Shown in pieces: positions 23,381-31,766 of a stretch of 64,000 bases of DNA. Numbering within the stretch: the first letter of the stretch is position 1; each line of letters starts with the position of its first letter. This stretch comes from Rhodovulum sp. (lineage in GTDB: Bacteria > Pseudomonadota > Alphaproteobacteria > Rhodobacterales > Rhodobacteraceae). A program made the position numbers and the translations under genes. The stretch is taken from the NCBI GenBank assembly GCA_020637615.1, contig JACKKC010000003.1:62001-126000 (forward strand), written 5' to 3'. The notes under the pieces are model-generated. The model was not told the origin of the DNA, searched no databases, and worked only from the letters and a program-made list of their open reading frames with translations.

Positions 23381-24754
23381 TCAGTAGCTCCACGCGGCGT
23401 AGATCCGCGACAGGTCGCCGCCCCATTCGCCGCGGTATTTCGCCAGCAGCTCGTCGGACAGGGTCTGGCCGGTGGCGACGGTCTCCTGCAATGCGCTCAG
23501 GAAATGGCTCTCGTCGGCGACGAGCCCGCCGGCACCCGGGCGCGCGCGCGCCTTCAGCCCGGCCTCGGCGATGCCCAGGACCTCGCCGGCGAGTTCGCGG
23601 ATGCTGCGCCCGGCGATATTCGCGCGCAAACCGTACTTGGCCGCGTCATGGCGGAAGTGCTCGCGGGTCTCCGCGCTCCAGCCCTTGCAGAGATCCCAGG
23701 CCGCATCGAGCGAGGCCTGGTCGTAGAGCAGCCCCACCCACAGCGCGGGCAGCGCGCAGAGCCGCCGCCACGGGCCGCCGTCGGCCCCGCGCATCTCCAT
23801 GAACTTCTTGATCCGCGCCTCCGGGAAGATCGTGGTCAGGTGATCCGCCCAGTCCGAGAGCGTCGGCTTCTCGCCCGGCAGCGCCGGAAGCTCGCCCTTC
23901 AGGAAATCCCGGAACGACTGCCCCAGCGCGTCGATGTACTTCCCGTCGCGGTAGACGAAATACATCGGCACATCGAGCGCGTAATCGACATAGCGCTCGA
24001 AGCCCATGCCGTCCTCGAAGACGAAGGGCAGCATGCCGGTGCGGTCGGCGTCGAGATCGCGCCAGATCCGCGCCCGCCAGGACTGCCAGCCGGTGTCCTT
24101 GCCCTCGAAGAACGGTGAATTGGCGAAGAGCGCGGTGGCGACCGGCTGCAGCGCCAGCGCGACGCGGAACTTCTGCACCATGTCGGCCTCGGAGGCGAAG
24201 TCGAGGTTCACCTGCACGGTGCAGGTCCGGTACATCATCATCGTGCCGGTCGTGCCGACCTGCCCCATGTAGCGGGTCATCAGCGCATAGCGCCCCTTGG
24301 GCATCACCGGCATCTGCTCGTGGGTCCATTCCGGCGCCGCCCCGAGCCCGATGAAGCCCGCGCCGATCTCGTCGGCCACCGACCGCACCTCGCGCAGATG
24401 CTCGTTCACCTCGTCGCAGGTCTCGTGGATGGTGTTGAGCTGCGCCCCCGACAGTTCCAGCTGCCCGCCCGGCTCGAGGCTGACATTGGCGCCGTCCTTG
24501 TAGGAGAGGCCGATGATCTTGCCCGCCTCCTCGACCGGCAGCCAGCCGTAGCGGTCGCGCAGCCCCTCCAGCATGGCGCGGATGGAGCAGGGCCCCTCGT
24601 AGGGAAGCGGCAGGTGGTCCTTCAGGGAATAGCCGAACTTCTCGTGCTCGGTCCCGATCGTCCATTGCTCGCGCGGACGGCATCCCGAAGCGAGGTATTC
24701 GGCCAGTTGCCCGTCGTGCTCGATGAGGCCGCCGCCGGACTGGGGAATTGACAT
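23381..24754 (-). CDS. gshA: Glutamate--cysteine ligase
   Basis: First enzyme of glutathione synthesis, joining glutamate and cysteine with ATP. The 457 residues match the alphaproteobacterial/plant-type ligase: WTIGTEHEKFGYSL at the N-terminus, YKDGANVSLEPGGQLELSGA, then TCTVQVNLDFASEADMV and KFMEMRGADGGPWRRL. The length is normal for this type. The C-terminal tail (from about residue 414) ends in KYRGEWGGDLSRIYAAWSY and is echoed by the small downstream ORF. The three genes upstream on the same strand are rsmE and a membrane protein, separated by repeat C copy 2. Confidence 0.93.
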   Translation of the reverse strand: MSIPQSGGGLIEHDGQLAEYLASGCRPREQWTIGTEHEKFGYSLKDHLPLPYEGPCSIRAMLEGLRDRYGWLPVEEAGKIIGLSYKDGANVSLEPGGQLELSGAQLNTIHETCDEVNEHLREVRSVADEIGAGFIGLGAAPEWTHEQMPVMPKGRYALMTRYMGQVGTTGTMMMYRTCTVQVNLDFASEADMVQKFRVALALQPVATALFANSPFFEGKDTGWQSWRARIWRDLDADRTGMLPFVFEDGMGFERYVDYALDVPMYFVYRDGKYIDALGQSFRDFLKGELPALPGEKPTLSDWADHLTTIFPEARIKKFMEMRGADGGPWRRLCALPALWVGLLYDQASLDAAWDLCKGWSAETREHFRHDAAKYGLRANIAGRSIRELAGEVLGIAEAGLKARARPGAGGLVADESHFLSALQETVATGQTLSDELLAKYRGEWGGDLSRIYAAWSY

Positions 24755-24860
24755 GGGGGCGCGGCTCCGTGCTTCTGGCGTCGGGCCTGCACTTAGACCG
24801 CGCCCGGCGGCGAGACAAGCTGCAACCCACGGCCTCCAGGGCTACCGCCCTTGGAGCTCA

Positions 24861-25028
24861 TTCTTTCTACTTCGACTGTCCCGCAGCAAGACGAGGGCAG
24901 CGCCTGCGTCGTGCCGGAGGCACGCCTTCGGCGTGACGGGGCGGGGCGGGCGCTGCCCGGCGGTGCCCGCCGGGCGGGATTGTGACGCTAGGCGCGACCG
25001 TAACTCGGCTTGACAGGGTCGCGACTCC
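24861..25028 (+). repeat. Dispersed intergenic repeat C, copy 2 (with module D)
   Basis: Fills the 294-base gap upstream of gshA. Stem arms GGGCAGCGCC (24895-24904) and GGCGCTGCCC (24949-24958) enclose module D (24908-24939), identical in sequence to that in copy 1. A GGCGGTGCCCGCC mini-hairpin follows, as in copy 1. The tail GACAGGGTCGCG (from 25012) matches the other copies. A gshA promoter should lie here on the minus strand, but I cannot single one out. Confidence 0.78.
24908..24939 (+). repeat. Module D inside repeat C copy 2
   Basis: Same 32 bases as at 17444-17475. The two alternative stems CGTGCC/GGCACG and CACGCC/GGCGTG are intact. Confidence 0.7.
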
Positions 25029-25048
25029 CCCCACGGCCTGCGCCCCGA

Positions 25049-25606
25049 TCAATGCGGCCCGATCCGCCGCGGAGGCGTAACGGCGGCGGCTCGGGCCGGG
25101 CGCGTCCACACAGGCGTCGGCGGCCGACCGCTCCGGGCGACAGCCGCGACCCCGGCGCCGAGATCGATGCCGGGCAGCGCGGCCAGCGCGTCCGGGATCC
25201 GCTCGGCCCCCGCGGCCCCGAGCGGGATCGCCAGCCGCGAGCCGTCTTCCGATGTCAGCAGCCAGGCATGGCCCGACCGGCCCGTCGCCACGATCTCCAC
25301 CCGCTCGAGCGTCGGGATGTCGGCGAAGCCGCCGCCCTGGGGCGCGAAATAGGCGATCCTGCCCTCGTCCACCTCCACGATGCCCGCCGCGGCCTTGTCA
25401 GCGCCCAGCGCGACACGGCGGAAGGCGGCACGAAGCAGGGCGCCGCCTCCGAGCGCGACCGCCGCGCCGAGCAGCGCCCCGAGGGGCGCGAAGGGGGCGA
25501 GGCTGCGCAGCACCAGCCAGCAGCCGGCCGCCGTCACCGCCCCCCAGACCAGCGCCTCGCGCCAGGGGCGCAGCCGTTCGGCGAGCTCGGGGCGCAGGAA
25601 GCTCAC
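25049..25606 (-). CDS. Two-helix membrane protein of unknown function
   Basis: A 185-residue protein with two adjacent membrane segments (about residues 17-35 and 41-60), then a soluble, beta-rich domain containing VEIVATGRSGHAWLLTSEDG and IPLGAAGAERIPDALAALPG. The layout resembles small membrane proteins with a PH-like cytoplasmic domain. Its GTG start overlaps the rsmE stop by four bases (GTGA), so it is translationally coupled to rsmE. The function is not known; a role in envelope stress or regulation would be a guess. Confidence 0.75.
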   Translation of the reverse strand: MSFLRPELAERLRPWREALVWGAVTAAGCWLVLRSLAPFAPLGALLGAAVALGGGALLRAAFRRVALGADKAAAGIVEVDEGRIAYFAPQGGGFADIPTLERVEIVATGRSGHAWLLTSEDGSRLAIPLGAAGAERIPDALAALPGIDLGAGVAAVARSGRPPTPVWTRPARAAAVTPPRRIGPH

Positions 25607-26340
25607 CGCCAGTCGCCGAGCAGCGCCTGCCAGAGCGTCAGCGCCGCGACGGCGGCGGTATCGGCCCGCAGGATCCGCGGCCCGAGCGAGACGGGCAGCA
25701 CCGAGGCCATGCCGCGCAGCCGCTCGGTCTCCTCCGGCGCGAATCCCCCCTCCGGCCCGATCAGCACCGCCCAGGCCCCGCCTTCGGCCCCGGCCAGCAC
25801 CTCCCGTGCCGGCGGCGCGGCGCCGCTCTCGTCGCAGAAGAGGATCCGCCGCCTCCCCTCCCAGCCGTCGAGAACCGCTCCGAGCCGCTCCGGCTCCGCG
25901 ACCTCGGGCACGGCGGTCGCGCCGCATTGCTCGGCGGCCTCGATGGCGAGCGCGCGCAGCCGCTCGCCGCGCAGCCGCTCGGCATTGGTGCGCCGGGTGA
26001 AGACCGGCCGCAGGCAGGCGACCCCGAGCTCGGTCGCCTTCTCCACGACGAAATCGGTGCGCGCCTTCTTGAGGGGCGCGAACATCAGCCAGAGATCCGG
26101 CGAGGCCTGCTGCGGCCGCGTCCGCTCCCGCACGACCAGATGCCCGCCGCGCCGCCCGGCCTCGGCGATCTCGGCAGCCCATTCGCCGTCGCGCCCGTTG
26201 AAGACCGCAATGCGCCCGCCGACGCCCTGCCGCATGACCGCGAAGAGGTAATGCGCCTGCTCCGGCGTCAGCGCGACCCCGGCGCCGGCCTCGAGACCCG
26301 CCGCCACAAAGAGCCTGATCTTGCCGCCGCGATCTGTCAT
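25603..26340 (-). CDS. rsmE: 16S rRNA (uracil(1498)-N(3))-methyltransferase RsmE
   Basis: A 245-residue SPOUT-class methyltransferase modifying U1498 in the decoding region of 16S rRNA. The N-terminal PUA-like domain begins IRLFVAAGLEAG. The C-terminal trefoil knot shows LIGPEGGFAPEETERL and SLGPRILRADTAAVAAL, the SAM-binding signatures of the family; KKARTDFVVEKATELGV is the usual central block. The start is the ATG giving MTDRGGKIRL. It is divergent from ubiA with 27 bases between start codons. Confidence 0.93.
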   Translation of the reverse strand: MTDRGGKIRLFVAAGLEAGAGVALTPEQAHYLFAVMRQGVGGRIAVFNGRDGEWAAEIAEAGRRGGHLVVRERTRPQQASPDLWLMFAPLKKARTDFVVEKATELGVACLRPVFTRRTNAERLRGERLRALAIEAAEQCGATAVPEVAEPERLGAVLDGWEGRRRILFCDESGAAPPAREVLAGAEGGAWAVLIGPEGGFAPEETERLRGMASVLPVSLGPRILRADTAAVAALTLWQALLGDWR

Positions 26341-26367
26341 AGAGAGCTCCGAAGGATGGGAGACACT

Positions 26368-27336
26368 ATGCGGACGAGCCGGGCGGAGGGAAGGGTCGCG
26401 GATGCGGCGGCGGACAACTGGGTCGACCGGTTCGCCCCGCCGGCCGCCCGGCCCTACCTGCGCCTCTCCCGCGCCGACCGGCCGATCGGCACCTGGCTCC
26501 TGCTCATCCCCTGCTGGTGGGGGCTGGCGCTCGCGGCGCTGGCCGGACCGTCGGGGTTCCGGCCCTTCGACCTCTGGATCGCCGCCGGCTGCGGGATCGG
26601 CGCCCTCCTGATGCGCGGCGCCGGCTGCACCTGGAACGACCTGACCGACCGCGAGATCGACGCCGCCGTCGCACGCACGCGCTCGCGGCCGCTGCCCTCG
26701 CGCCAGGTGACGCCACGCCAGGCCCTGGTCTGGATGGTGGCCCAGGCGCTCGCGGCCTTCCTGATCCTGCTGAGCTTCCCGCCGCTCGCCATCGCGCTCG
26801 GCATCGCCTCGCTGGCACTCGTGGCGATCTATCCCTTCGCCAAGCGCTTCACCTGGTGGCCGCAGGTCTTCCTCGGGCTCGCCTTCAACTGGGGCGTCCT
26901 GGTCGGCTGGGCCGCCCATGCCGGCACGCTTCGTGCCGCGCCGATCCTGCTCTATGGCGCCGGCATCGCCTGGACGCTCTTCTACGACACGATCTACGCG
27001 CATCAGGACCGCGAGGACGACGCGCTCATCGGGGTGAAATCGACCGCCCGGCTCTTCGGCGCCGACACCGGCCGCTGGCTCGCGGGCTTTCACATTGCCG
27101 CGACCGGACTGGCCGCCCTCGCCATCCTCGCCTGCCGGCCGGCGCCGCTTCCCGCGGCCCTCGCCCTCGCCGGGCTGATCGGCTTCGCCGCGCATCTCCT
27201 TCGCCAGCTTCGCAGGTTGGCGATCGACGACCCCGCGACCTGCCTCGCGATCTTCCATTCCAACCGCGACGCCGGGCTCCTCCTCGCGGCGGGACTCGCC
27301 CTCGCCGCTGCGGCGGCCACGACCGGCTCGCCTTGA
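26368..27336 (+). CDS. ubiA: 4-hydroxybenzoate polyprenyltransferase UbiA
   Basis: Membrane enzyme attaching the polyprenyl tail to 4-hydroxybenzoate in ubiquinone synthesis. The 322 residues show both aspartate-rich motifs: NDLTDREIDAAVARTRSRPL and YDTIYAHQDREDD, which bind magnesium-diphosphate. About eight to nine membrane helices are visible. Of two close ATGs I chose the second (MRTSRAEG), which has GGGAG five bases upstream. It is divergent from rsmE. The motif set is typical of UbiA rather than of haem O or chlorophyll synthases. Confidence 0.92.
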   Translation: MRTSRAEGRVADAAADNWVDRFAPPAARPYLRLSRADRPIGTWLLLIPCWWGLALAALAGPSGFRPFDLWIAAGCGIGALLMRGAGCTWNDLTDREIDAAVARTRSRPLPSRQVTPRQALVWMVAQALAAFLILLSFPPLAIALGIASLALVAIYPFAKRFTWWPQVFLGLAFNWGVLVGWAAHAGTLRAAPILLYGAGIAWTLFYDTIYAHQDREDDALIGVKSTARLFGADTGRWLAGFHIAATGLAALAILACRPAPLPAALALAGLIGFAAHLLRQLRRLAIDDPATCLAIFHSNRDAGLLLAAGLALAAAAATTGSP

Positions 27337-27391
27337 TCCGCCACCGCCGATTGCCTAAACGACAGGTCGGGAAACGGGCACGGGACGGGAC

Positions 27392-29749
27392 ATGCGGCTT
27401 CGCGCCATATCTTTCGCCCTGATCGCGCTCGGCGGCGCGGCATTCGGCGCCTGGACGCTCGCCGGCGCCGCCACCGACTTCTTCGAGCGCAGGACCGAGA
27501 CCGAGGCGGCGGCAGCCCTCGGCGCGGCCGGCCAGGGCTGGGCGCGGGTCGAGGCCGACGGCCTCACCGTGACGCTCGCCGGGCTCGCTCCCGACGAGGC
27601 CAGCCGGCTCCGCGCCGTGGAGATCCTGCGCCAGCTGGTCGATCCGCGCCGCCTCGCCGAGGAACTGACGGTGAAGGCCGCCGACCCGCTGGCCCCGCCA
27701 CCCTTCGCCATCGAGATCCTGCGCAACATGGCCGAGGTCTCGCTGATCGGGCTCGCGCCCGACGACGGCATCCGCGACCGCATCGACAAGGCGCTTTCCG
27801 CCGCCGGCCCCGGGGCCACCGTGACCGACATGCTGGAGACCGCCGCCGAGCCGGCGCCCGCCGGCTGGGAGCCGAGCCTCGCCTTCGCGCTGGACCTGCT
27901 CGTGGATCTCCCGCGCGCCAAGATCTCCATCGCGCCGGGACGCGTCACGGTCCTGGCCGCCGTCGACAGCGACGCGGGCCGGACCGAGCTGGAGGCGCGG
28001 CTGCGCGAGGCCGTGCCGGAGGGGGTGACGCTCGAGACCGAGATCTCCGCCCCGCGCCCGGTGATCGCGCCCTTTGCCGTCGATTTCGCGCTCGACGGCA
28101 CGGGCGCCCGGCTCGCGGCCTGCTCCGCCGAAACCCCCGAGGCCGCCGAGGCGATCGTCACCGCGGCCCGGGCGGCCGGGCTCGAGGGGCCGCAGGATTG
28201 CGCCATCGGCCTCGGCGCCCCCTCGCTCGACTGGCAGGAGGTCGCGACCCTCGGCATCGAGACCGTCGGCGCGCTCGGCGGCGGGCGCTTCGCGGTCCGG
28301 GACACAAGGGCCACCCTCACCGGCCCGGCATCGGCCAAGCCCGAGGACCTCAACGCCGCCGGCAAGACGCTCGCCGCCCGCCTGCCCGCCGGCTACGACC
28401 TCCGGACCGTCACGCCCCCGCGCATGGAGGCGCGGCCCGACGGCACGCCGGTCTATGCGCCGCGCTTCGAGGCCAGGCTCGGCGCAGACGGTTCGGTCGA
28501 GCTCGCGGGCGCGCTCCACGACACGCGCTCCCAGGCGGCGGTGGCGAGCTACGCCGCCGCGCTCTTCGGCCACGACCGGGTGCGCACCGTGACCGTGATC
28601 GACCCCGAGCTTCCGGACGGCTGGCCGGGGCGGGTGCTCGCCGGCATCGAGGCGCTCGCCGAGATCAAGGAGGGCTCGCTCCAGGTCACGCCCACCGCAC
28701 TCACGCTCACCGGACGCGGCATCGAGGCGGATGCGGATGCGCGGGTCGAGGCGCTGCTCGCCGCCAAGGTCTCCGGCGAGACCCTCGTCGACGTCACCTT
28801 CGACGTGGAGGCGGCCAGCCTCGCCGCCGCGGCCGCGCGCCCCGCGCCCGAACGCTGCGCCGAGGAGATCGCCGCCATCCTCGCGAACGAGGCGATCCAG
28901 TTCCGCGCCGGCTCCTCGGAGATCGAGCCGGCGAGCCAGGGCGTCATCGCCGCCATCGCCGACGTGCTGCGCGAATGCCCCGGCGCGGAATTCGAGGTCG
29001 GCGGCCACAGCGACAGCAGCGGCGACGAGGCCGCGAACCAGCGGCTGAGCGAGGCGCGCGCCACCGCGGTCGTCGCCGCGCTCAGGGCGGAGGATCTGCC
29101 GCTGGTGATGCTGACCTCCAGGGGATACGGCGCGGCCCATCCGCTCGCCGGGAACGAAACCCCCGCCGGCCGCACGCGCAACCGGCGCATCGAGATCCTG
29201 CTCGTCGACCCCACGAAGGCGGCCGAGGCGGCGGTCGAGCCGGGCGAGGACCCCGCCGCGGCGGCCGGGAAGGCGCAGGCCTGCGCCGAGGAGATCGCGG
29301 CGATCCTCCAGAGCGGCGCGGTGGAATTCGGGCTCGGCTCGGCGGAGATCGTGCCGGAGAGCGCGGGCCTGCTCGCCGCCGTCGCCGAGACGATGCGCAC
29401 CTGCCCGGGCGCGAGCTTCGAGATCGGAGGCCATACCGACAGCCGCGGCCGCGCCGAAGTGAACCAGCAGTTGAGCGAGAAACGCGCCGAAGCCGTGCGC
29501 GAGGCCCTCGCCGGCGAGGATCTGCCCGATATCACCCTGGTCTCCAGAGGCTACGGCGCGGACCGCCCGATCGCCGACAACGACACGGCCGAGGGGCGGA
29601 TGCGGAACCGGCGCATCGAGATCACGCTGCTCGAGCCCGATCCGGCCCAGGCGGAAACCGCGGACGAGACGGCGCCCGACGACGTCGCGGTGGCCGGCCC
29701 GAAGGCGGAAGCAGAGGCAGAGGCAGAGGCGGCGCATGGACCGCAATGA
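27392..29749 (+). CDS. OmpA-family protein with two tandem OmpA C-terminal domains
   Basis: A 785-residue envelope protein. A membrane anchor or uncleaved signal (about residues 5-28) is followed by repeated BON-like segments (about 45-480). Two OmpA/MotB-type peptidoglycan-binding domains follow, at about 488-605 and 630-748. Both start CAEEIAAIL and both carry the binding signature, GGHSDSSGDEAANQRLSEAR in the first and GGHTDSRGRAEVNQQLSEKR in the second. Relatives usually have one such domain, so an internal duplication is likely. It would tether the envelope to the cell wall. It overlaps the next small gene by 14 bases. Confidence 0.85.
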   Translation: MRLRAISFALIALGGAAFGAWTLAGAATDFFERRTETEAAAALGAAGQGWARVEADGLTVTLAGLAPDEASRLRAVEILRQLVDPRRLAEELTVKAADPLAPPPFAIEILRNMAEVSLIGLAPDDGIRDRIDKALSAAGPGATVTDMLETAAEPAPAGWEPSLAFALDLLVDLPRAKISIAPGRVTVLAAVDSDAGRTELEARLREAVPEGVTLETEISAPRPVIAPFAVDFALDGTGARLAACSAETPEAAEAIVTAARAAGLEGPQDCAIGLGAPSLDWQEVATLGIETVGALGGGRFAVRDTRATLTGPASAKPEDLNAAGKTLAARLPAGYDLRTVTPPRMEARPDGTPVYAPRFEARLGADGSVELAGALHDTRSQAAVASYAAALFGHDRVRTVTVIDPELPDGWPGRVLAGIEALAEIKEGSLQVTPTALTLTGRGIEADADARVEALLAAKVSGETLVDVTFDVEAASLAAAAARPAPERCAEEIAAILANEAIQFRAGSSEIEPASQGVIAAIADVLRECPGAEFEVGGHSDSSGDEAANQRLSEARATAVVAALRAEDLPLVMLTSRGYGAAHPLAGNETPAGRTRNRRIEILLVDPTKAAEAAVEPGEDPAAAAGKAQACAEEIAAILQSGAVEFGLGSAEIVPESAGLLAAVAETMRTCPGASFEIGGHTDSRGRAEVNQQLSEKRAEAVREALAGEDLPDITLVSRGYGADRPIADNDTAEGRMRNRRIEITLLEPDPAQAETADETAPDDVAVAGPKAEAEAEAEAAHGPQ

Positions 29750-30080
29750 ACTGATGCTCGCCATCGCCGGCGCCCTCTTCGGGGCGCTGCTGCTCGGCTG
29801 GATCCTGCATTGGATGTTCGCCCGCATCAACCGCGCCGAGGGCCCGCGCAGCTTCCGGCGCGCCGCGGACATGGCCAGCCGCCTCCATGCGGCGGAGATC
29901 GCGCGCGGCCGCGCCGAGACCCGCCTCGCCGAGGTCGAGGGCGACCTGCGCCAGCGGCTCGCCGACACCGAGCGCGAACTCGAAACCGCCCTGCGGTCCC
30001 TCGACCGCGAACGCACCCGGGCGGAAGAAATCCGCGCCGCCTACCGGGCCGCCTCGGGCGACGAACCGCCGGCGGCCTAG
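29736..30080 (+). CDS. Small membrane protein with coiled-coil tail
   Basis: A 114-residue protein: a single N-terminal membrane helix (about residues 7-28), then a charged Arg/Glu/Ala-rich helical tail (about 40-105) with heptad-like spacing suggesting a coiled coil. It overlaps the OmpA-like gene by 14 bases in another frame, so the two are coupled and likely act together at the envelope. No enzyme motif is seen; the function is unknown. Confidence 0.75.
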   Translation: MDRNELMLAIAGALFGALLLGWILHWMFARINRAEGPRSFRRAADMASRLHAAEIARGRAETRLAEVEGDLRQRLADTERELETALRSLDRERTRAEEIRAAYRAASGDEPPAA

Positions 30081-30181
30081 AACCCAGGCCAGCCGGAGAG
30101 ATCCGTTTCCGGGCCAGTGACATTGGTTGCGATCCGGTAAACGCGAGACGGGTTACCCTGTAGTTTCAGCATGTTACCCAT

Positions 30182-30199
30182 ATGTGCGCGCGCGCACAT
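30182..30199. repeat. Perfect 18-bp alternating purine-pyrimidine palindrome
   Basis: ATGTGCGCGCGCGCACAT is its own reverse complement and alternates purine and pyrimidine throughout, the composition that favours left-handed Z-DNA or cruciform extrusion. It lies in the 203-base gap between the coiled-coil gene and the convergent oxidoreductase gene. The rest of the gap has no recognisable gene. Confidence 0.65.
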
Positions 30200-30283
30200 G
30201 GCCTCATCCCGCTCCCCGGACTCCGCTTCCAATCGACGGAATCACCGCCGGAACAGGCCTCCCCACCCCTCCGAGCAGGCCTC

Positions 30284-31438
30284 CTAGAGAGTAACCCAGG
30301 CCCCGTTCCGCGCCGACGACCGGACGCAGGCATCCACGAAGGCAACGCCGGCCACGCCGTCCTCGATGGTGGGAAAGAGAACGTCCTCCGGTACGGGCAT
30401 TCCGGCCCGACGCGCCCGGATCGCCCGCGCCGCTTCGGCGTAGATGCCGGCGAAACATTCGAGATAGCCCTCGGGGTGCCCCGCGGGCACGCGGGTCATG
30501 CGGGCCGCCTCCGGCCCGGCCCCGGCGCCGCCGCGGGTCAGCAGCCGCTTCGGCTCGCCGAGGGGCGTGTACCAGAGGTAATTGGGATCCTCCTGCGACC
30601 ATTCCAGCCCCCCGGTCTCGCCATAGACCCGAAGCCTGAGGCTGTTCTCGTTGCCGGTCGCGACCTGGCTGCACCAGAGCATGCCGCGCACCCCGCCCTC
30701 GTAGCGCAGGAGCACGTTGCCGTTGTCGTCCACGCGCCGTCCCGGAACGAAGCTCTGCAGGTCGGCGGCGAGCGATTCGAGCCGCAGCCCGGTCACGAAT
30801 CCGGCGATGTTGTAGGCATGGGTGCCGATGTCGCCGGTCGAGCCGCCGGCCCCGGTCCGCTCGGGATCGGTCCGCCAGCCCGCCTGCTTCTGGCCGCTCG
30901 CCTCGACCGCCGTCGCCAGCCAGTCCTGGGCATATTCGACCTGCACCACGCGCAGCCGGCCCAGGGCGCCCTGCGCCACCATGGCGCGGGCCTGCCGGAT
31001 CATCGGATAGGCGGTGTAGTTGTGGGTCAGCACGAAGACGGCCCCGGAATCCGCCGCCGCCTTCGCCAGCTTCCTGGCTTCCGGCAGGGTCGCGGTCAGG
31101 GGCTTGTCGCAGATGACATGGATGCCGCGCCTCAGGAACTCGCGCGCCACCGGCGCATGCAGGTGATTGGGCGTGACGATGGCAACCGCCTCGATCCCGT
31201 CCTTGAGCCGCGCCTCGCGTTTCGCCATGGCGATGTAATCGTCATAGCTCCGCGCCGGATCGAGGCCGAGCGCCCGCCCCGACGCCCGGGCGCGCTCCGC
31301 CGTCGAGGACAGCGCCCCCGCCACCAGAACGTATTCGTCGTCGATGCGCGACGCGATGCGATGCACCGCGCCGATGAAGGCCTCGTTGCCACCCCCGACC
31401 ATGCCGAGGCGGATTCGTGGGGGTCTCTCGTCACTCAT
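30284..31438 (-). CDS. Gfo/Idh/MocA family oxidoreductase
   Basis: A 384-residue NAD(P)-dependent sugar or cyclitol dehydrogenase-like protein. The Rossmann glycine motif is IRLGMVGGGNEAFIGAVH; the catalytic-lysine motif of the family, usually EKP, reads CDKPLTAT here. The C-terminal alpha/beta domain includes GGSTGDIGTHAYNIAGFV with its conserved Asp and His. It stands alone, convergent with the OmpA unit, with no sugar transporter beside it. The substrate is unknown. Another family member (37687-38817) is in the sugar locus about 6 kb away. Confidence 0.85.
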   Translation of the reverse strand: MSDERPPRIRLGMVGGGNEAFIGAVHRIASRIDDEYVLVAGALSSTAERARASGRALGLDPARSYDDYIAMAKREARLKDGIEAVAIVTPNHLHAPVAREFLRRGIHVICDKPLTATLPEARKLAKAAADSGAVFVLTHNYTAYPMIRQARAMVAQGALGRLRVVQVEYAQDWLATAVEASGQKQAGWRTDPERTGAGGSTGDIGTHAYNIAGFVTGLRLESLAADLQSFVPGRRVDDNGNVLLRYEGGVRGMLWCSQVATGNENSLRLRVYGETGGLEWSQEDPNYLWYTPLGEPKRLLTRGGAGAGPEAARMTRVPAGHPEGYLECFAGIYAEAARAIRARRAGMPVPEDVLFPTIEDGVAGVAFVDACVRSSARNGAWVTL

Positions 31439-31639
31439 GTTCTCCCTCCCTCTGGATCAATCGCCCGTTTGCCGAAAATCGCCCGAAAGCCTCCTGCCGC
31501 CACCGCCCCTTCCGATGAGAAGAGCCTTCGCCAGCCTCCGGACGGGCGCCGCCGCCTGTTGCCCAATCCGCAGGACCGCCAAGCGCATTTTCTGGCGGGA
31601 CGATCCTTCGCGCAAGGATCGACGGCCTCTTCCGTCGGG

Positions 31640-31766
31640 CGTTCGGGACTGAACCCGGTTTAATAAAATCCATCGGTATTTTTTGTCAAAAATAAGTAAT
31701 TAGCATAATATTGACCATATAATAAACCAGCATGCGATAATAATGATCGATTAGCGCAATGATGCG
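31640..31766 (+). promoter_or_regulatory. AT-rich promoter region upstream of the GGDEF-EAL operon
   Basis: In the 328-base gap 31439-31766, bases about 31660-31755 are strongly AT-rich in a window otherwise around two-thirds GC. Candidate boxes are TTGACC (31711-31716), a 19-base spacer and GATAAT (31736-31741); a perfect TATAAT also lies at 31718-31723 but lacks a good -35. Runs of A and T suggest bent DNA that nucleoid proteins could bind. No ORF was found in the gap. Confidence 0.45.
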
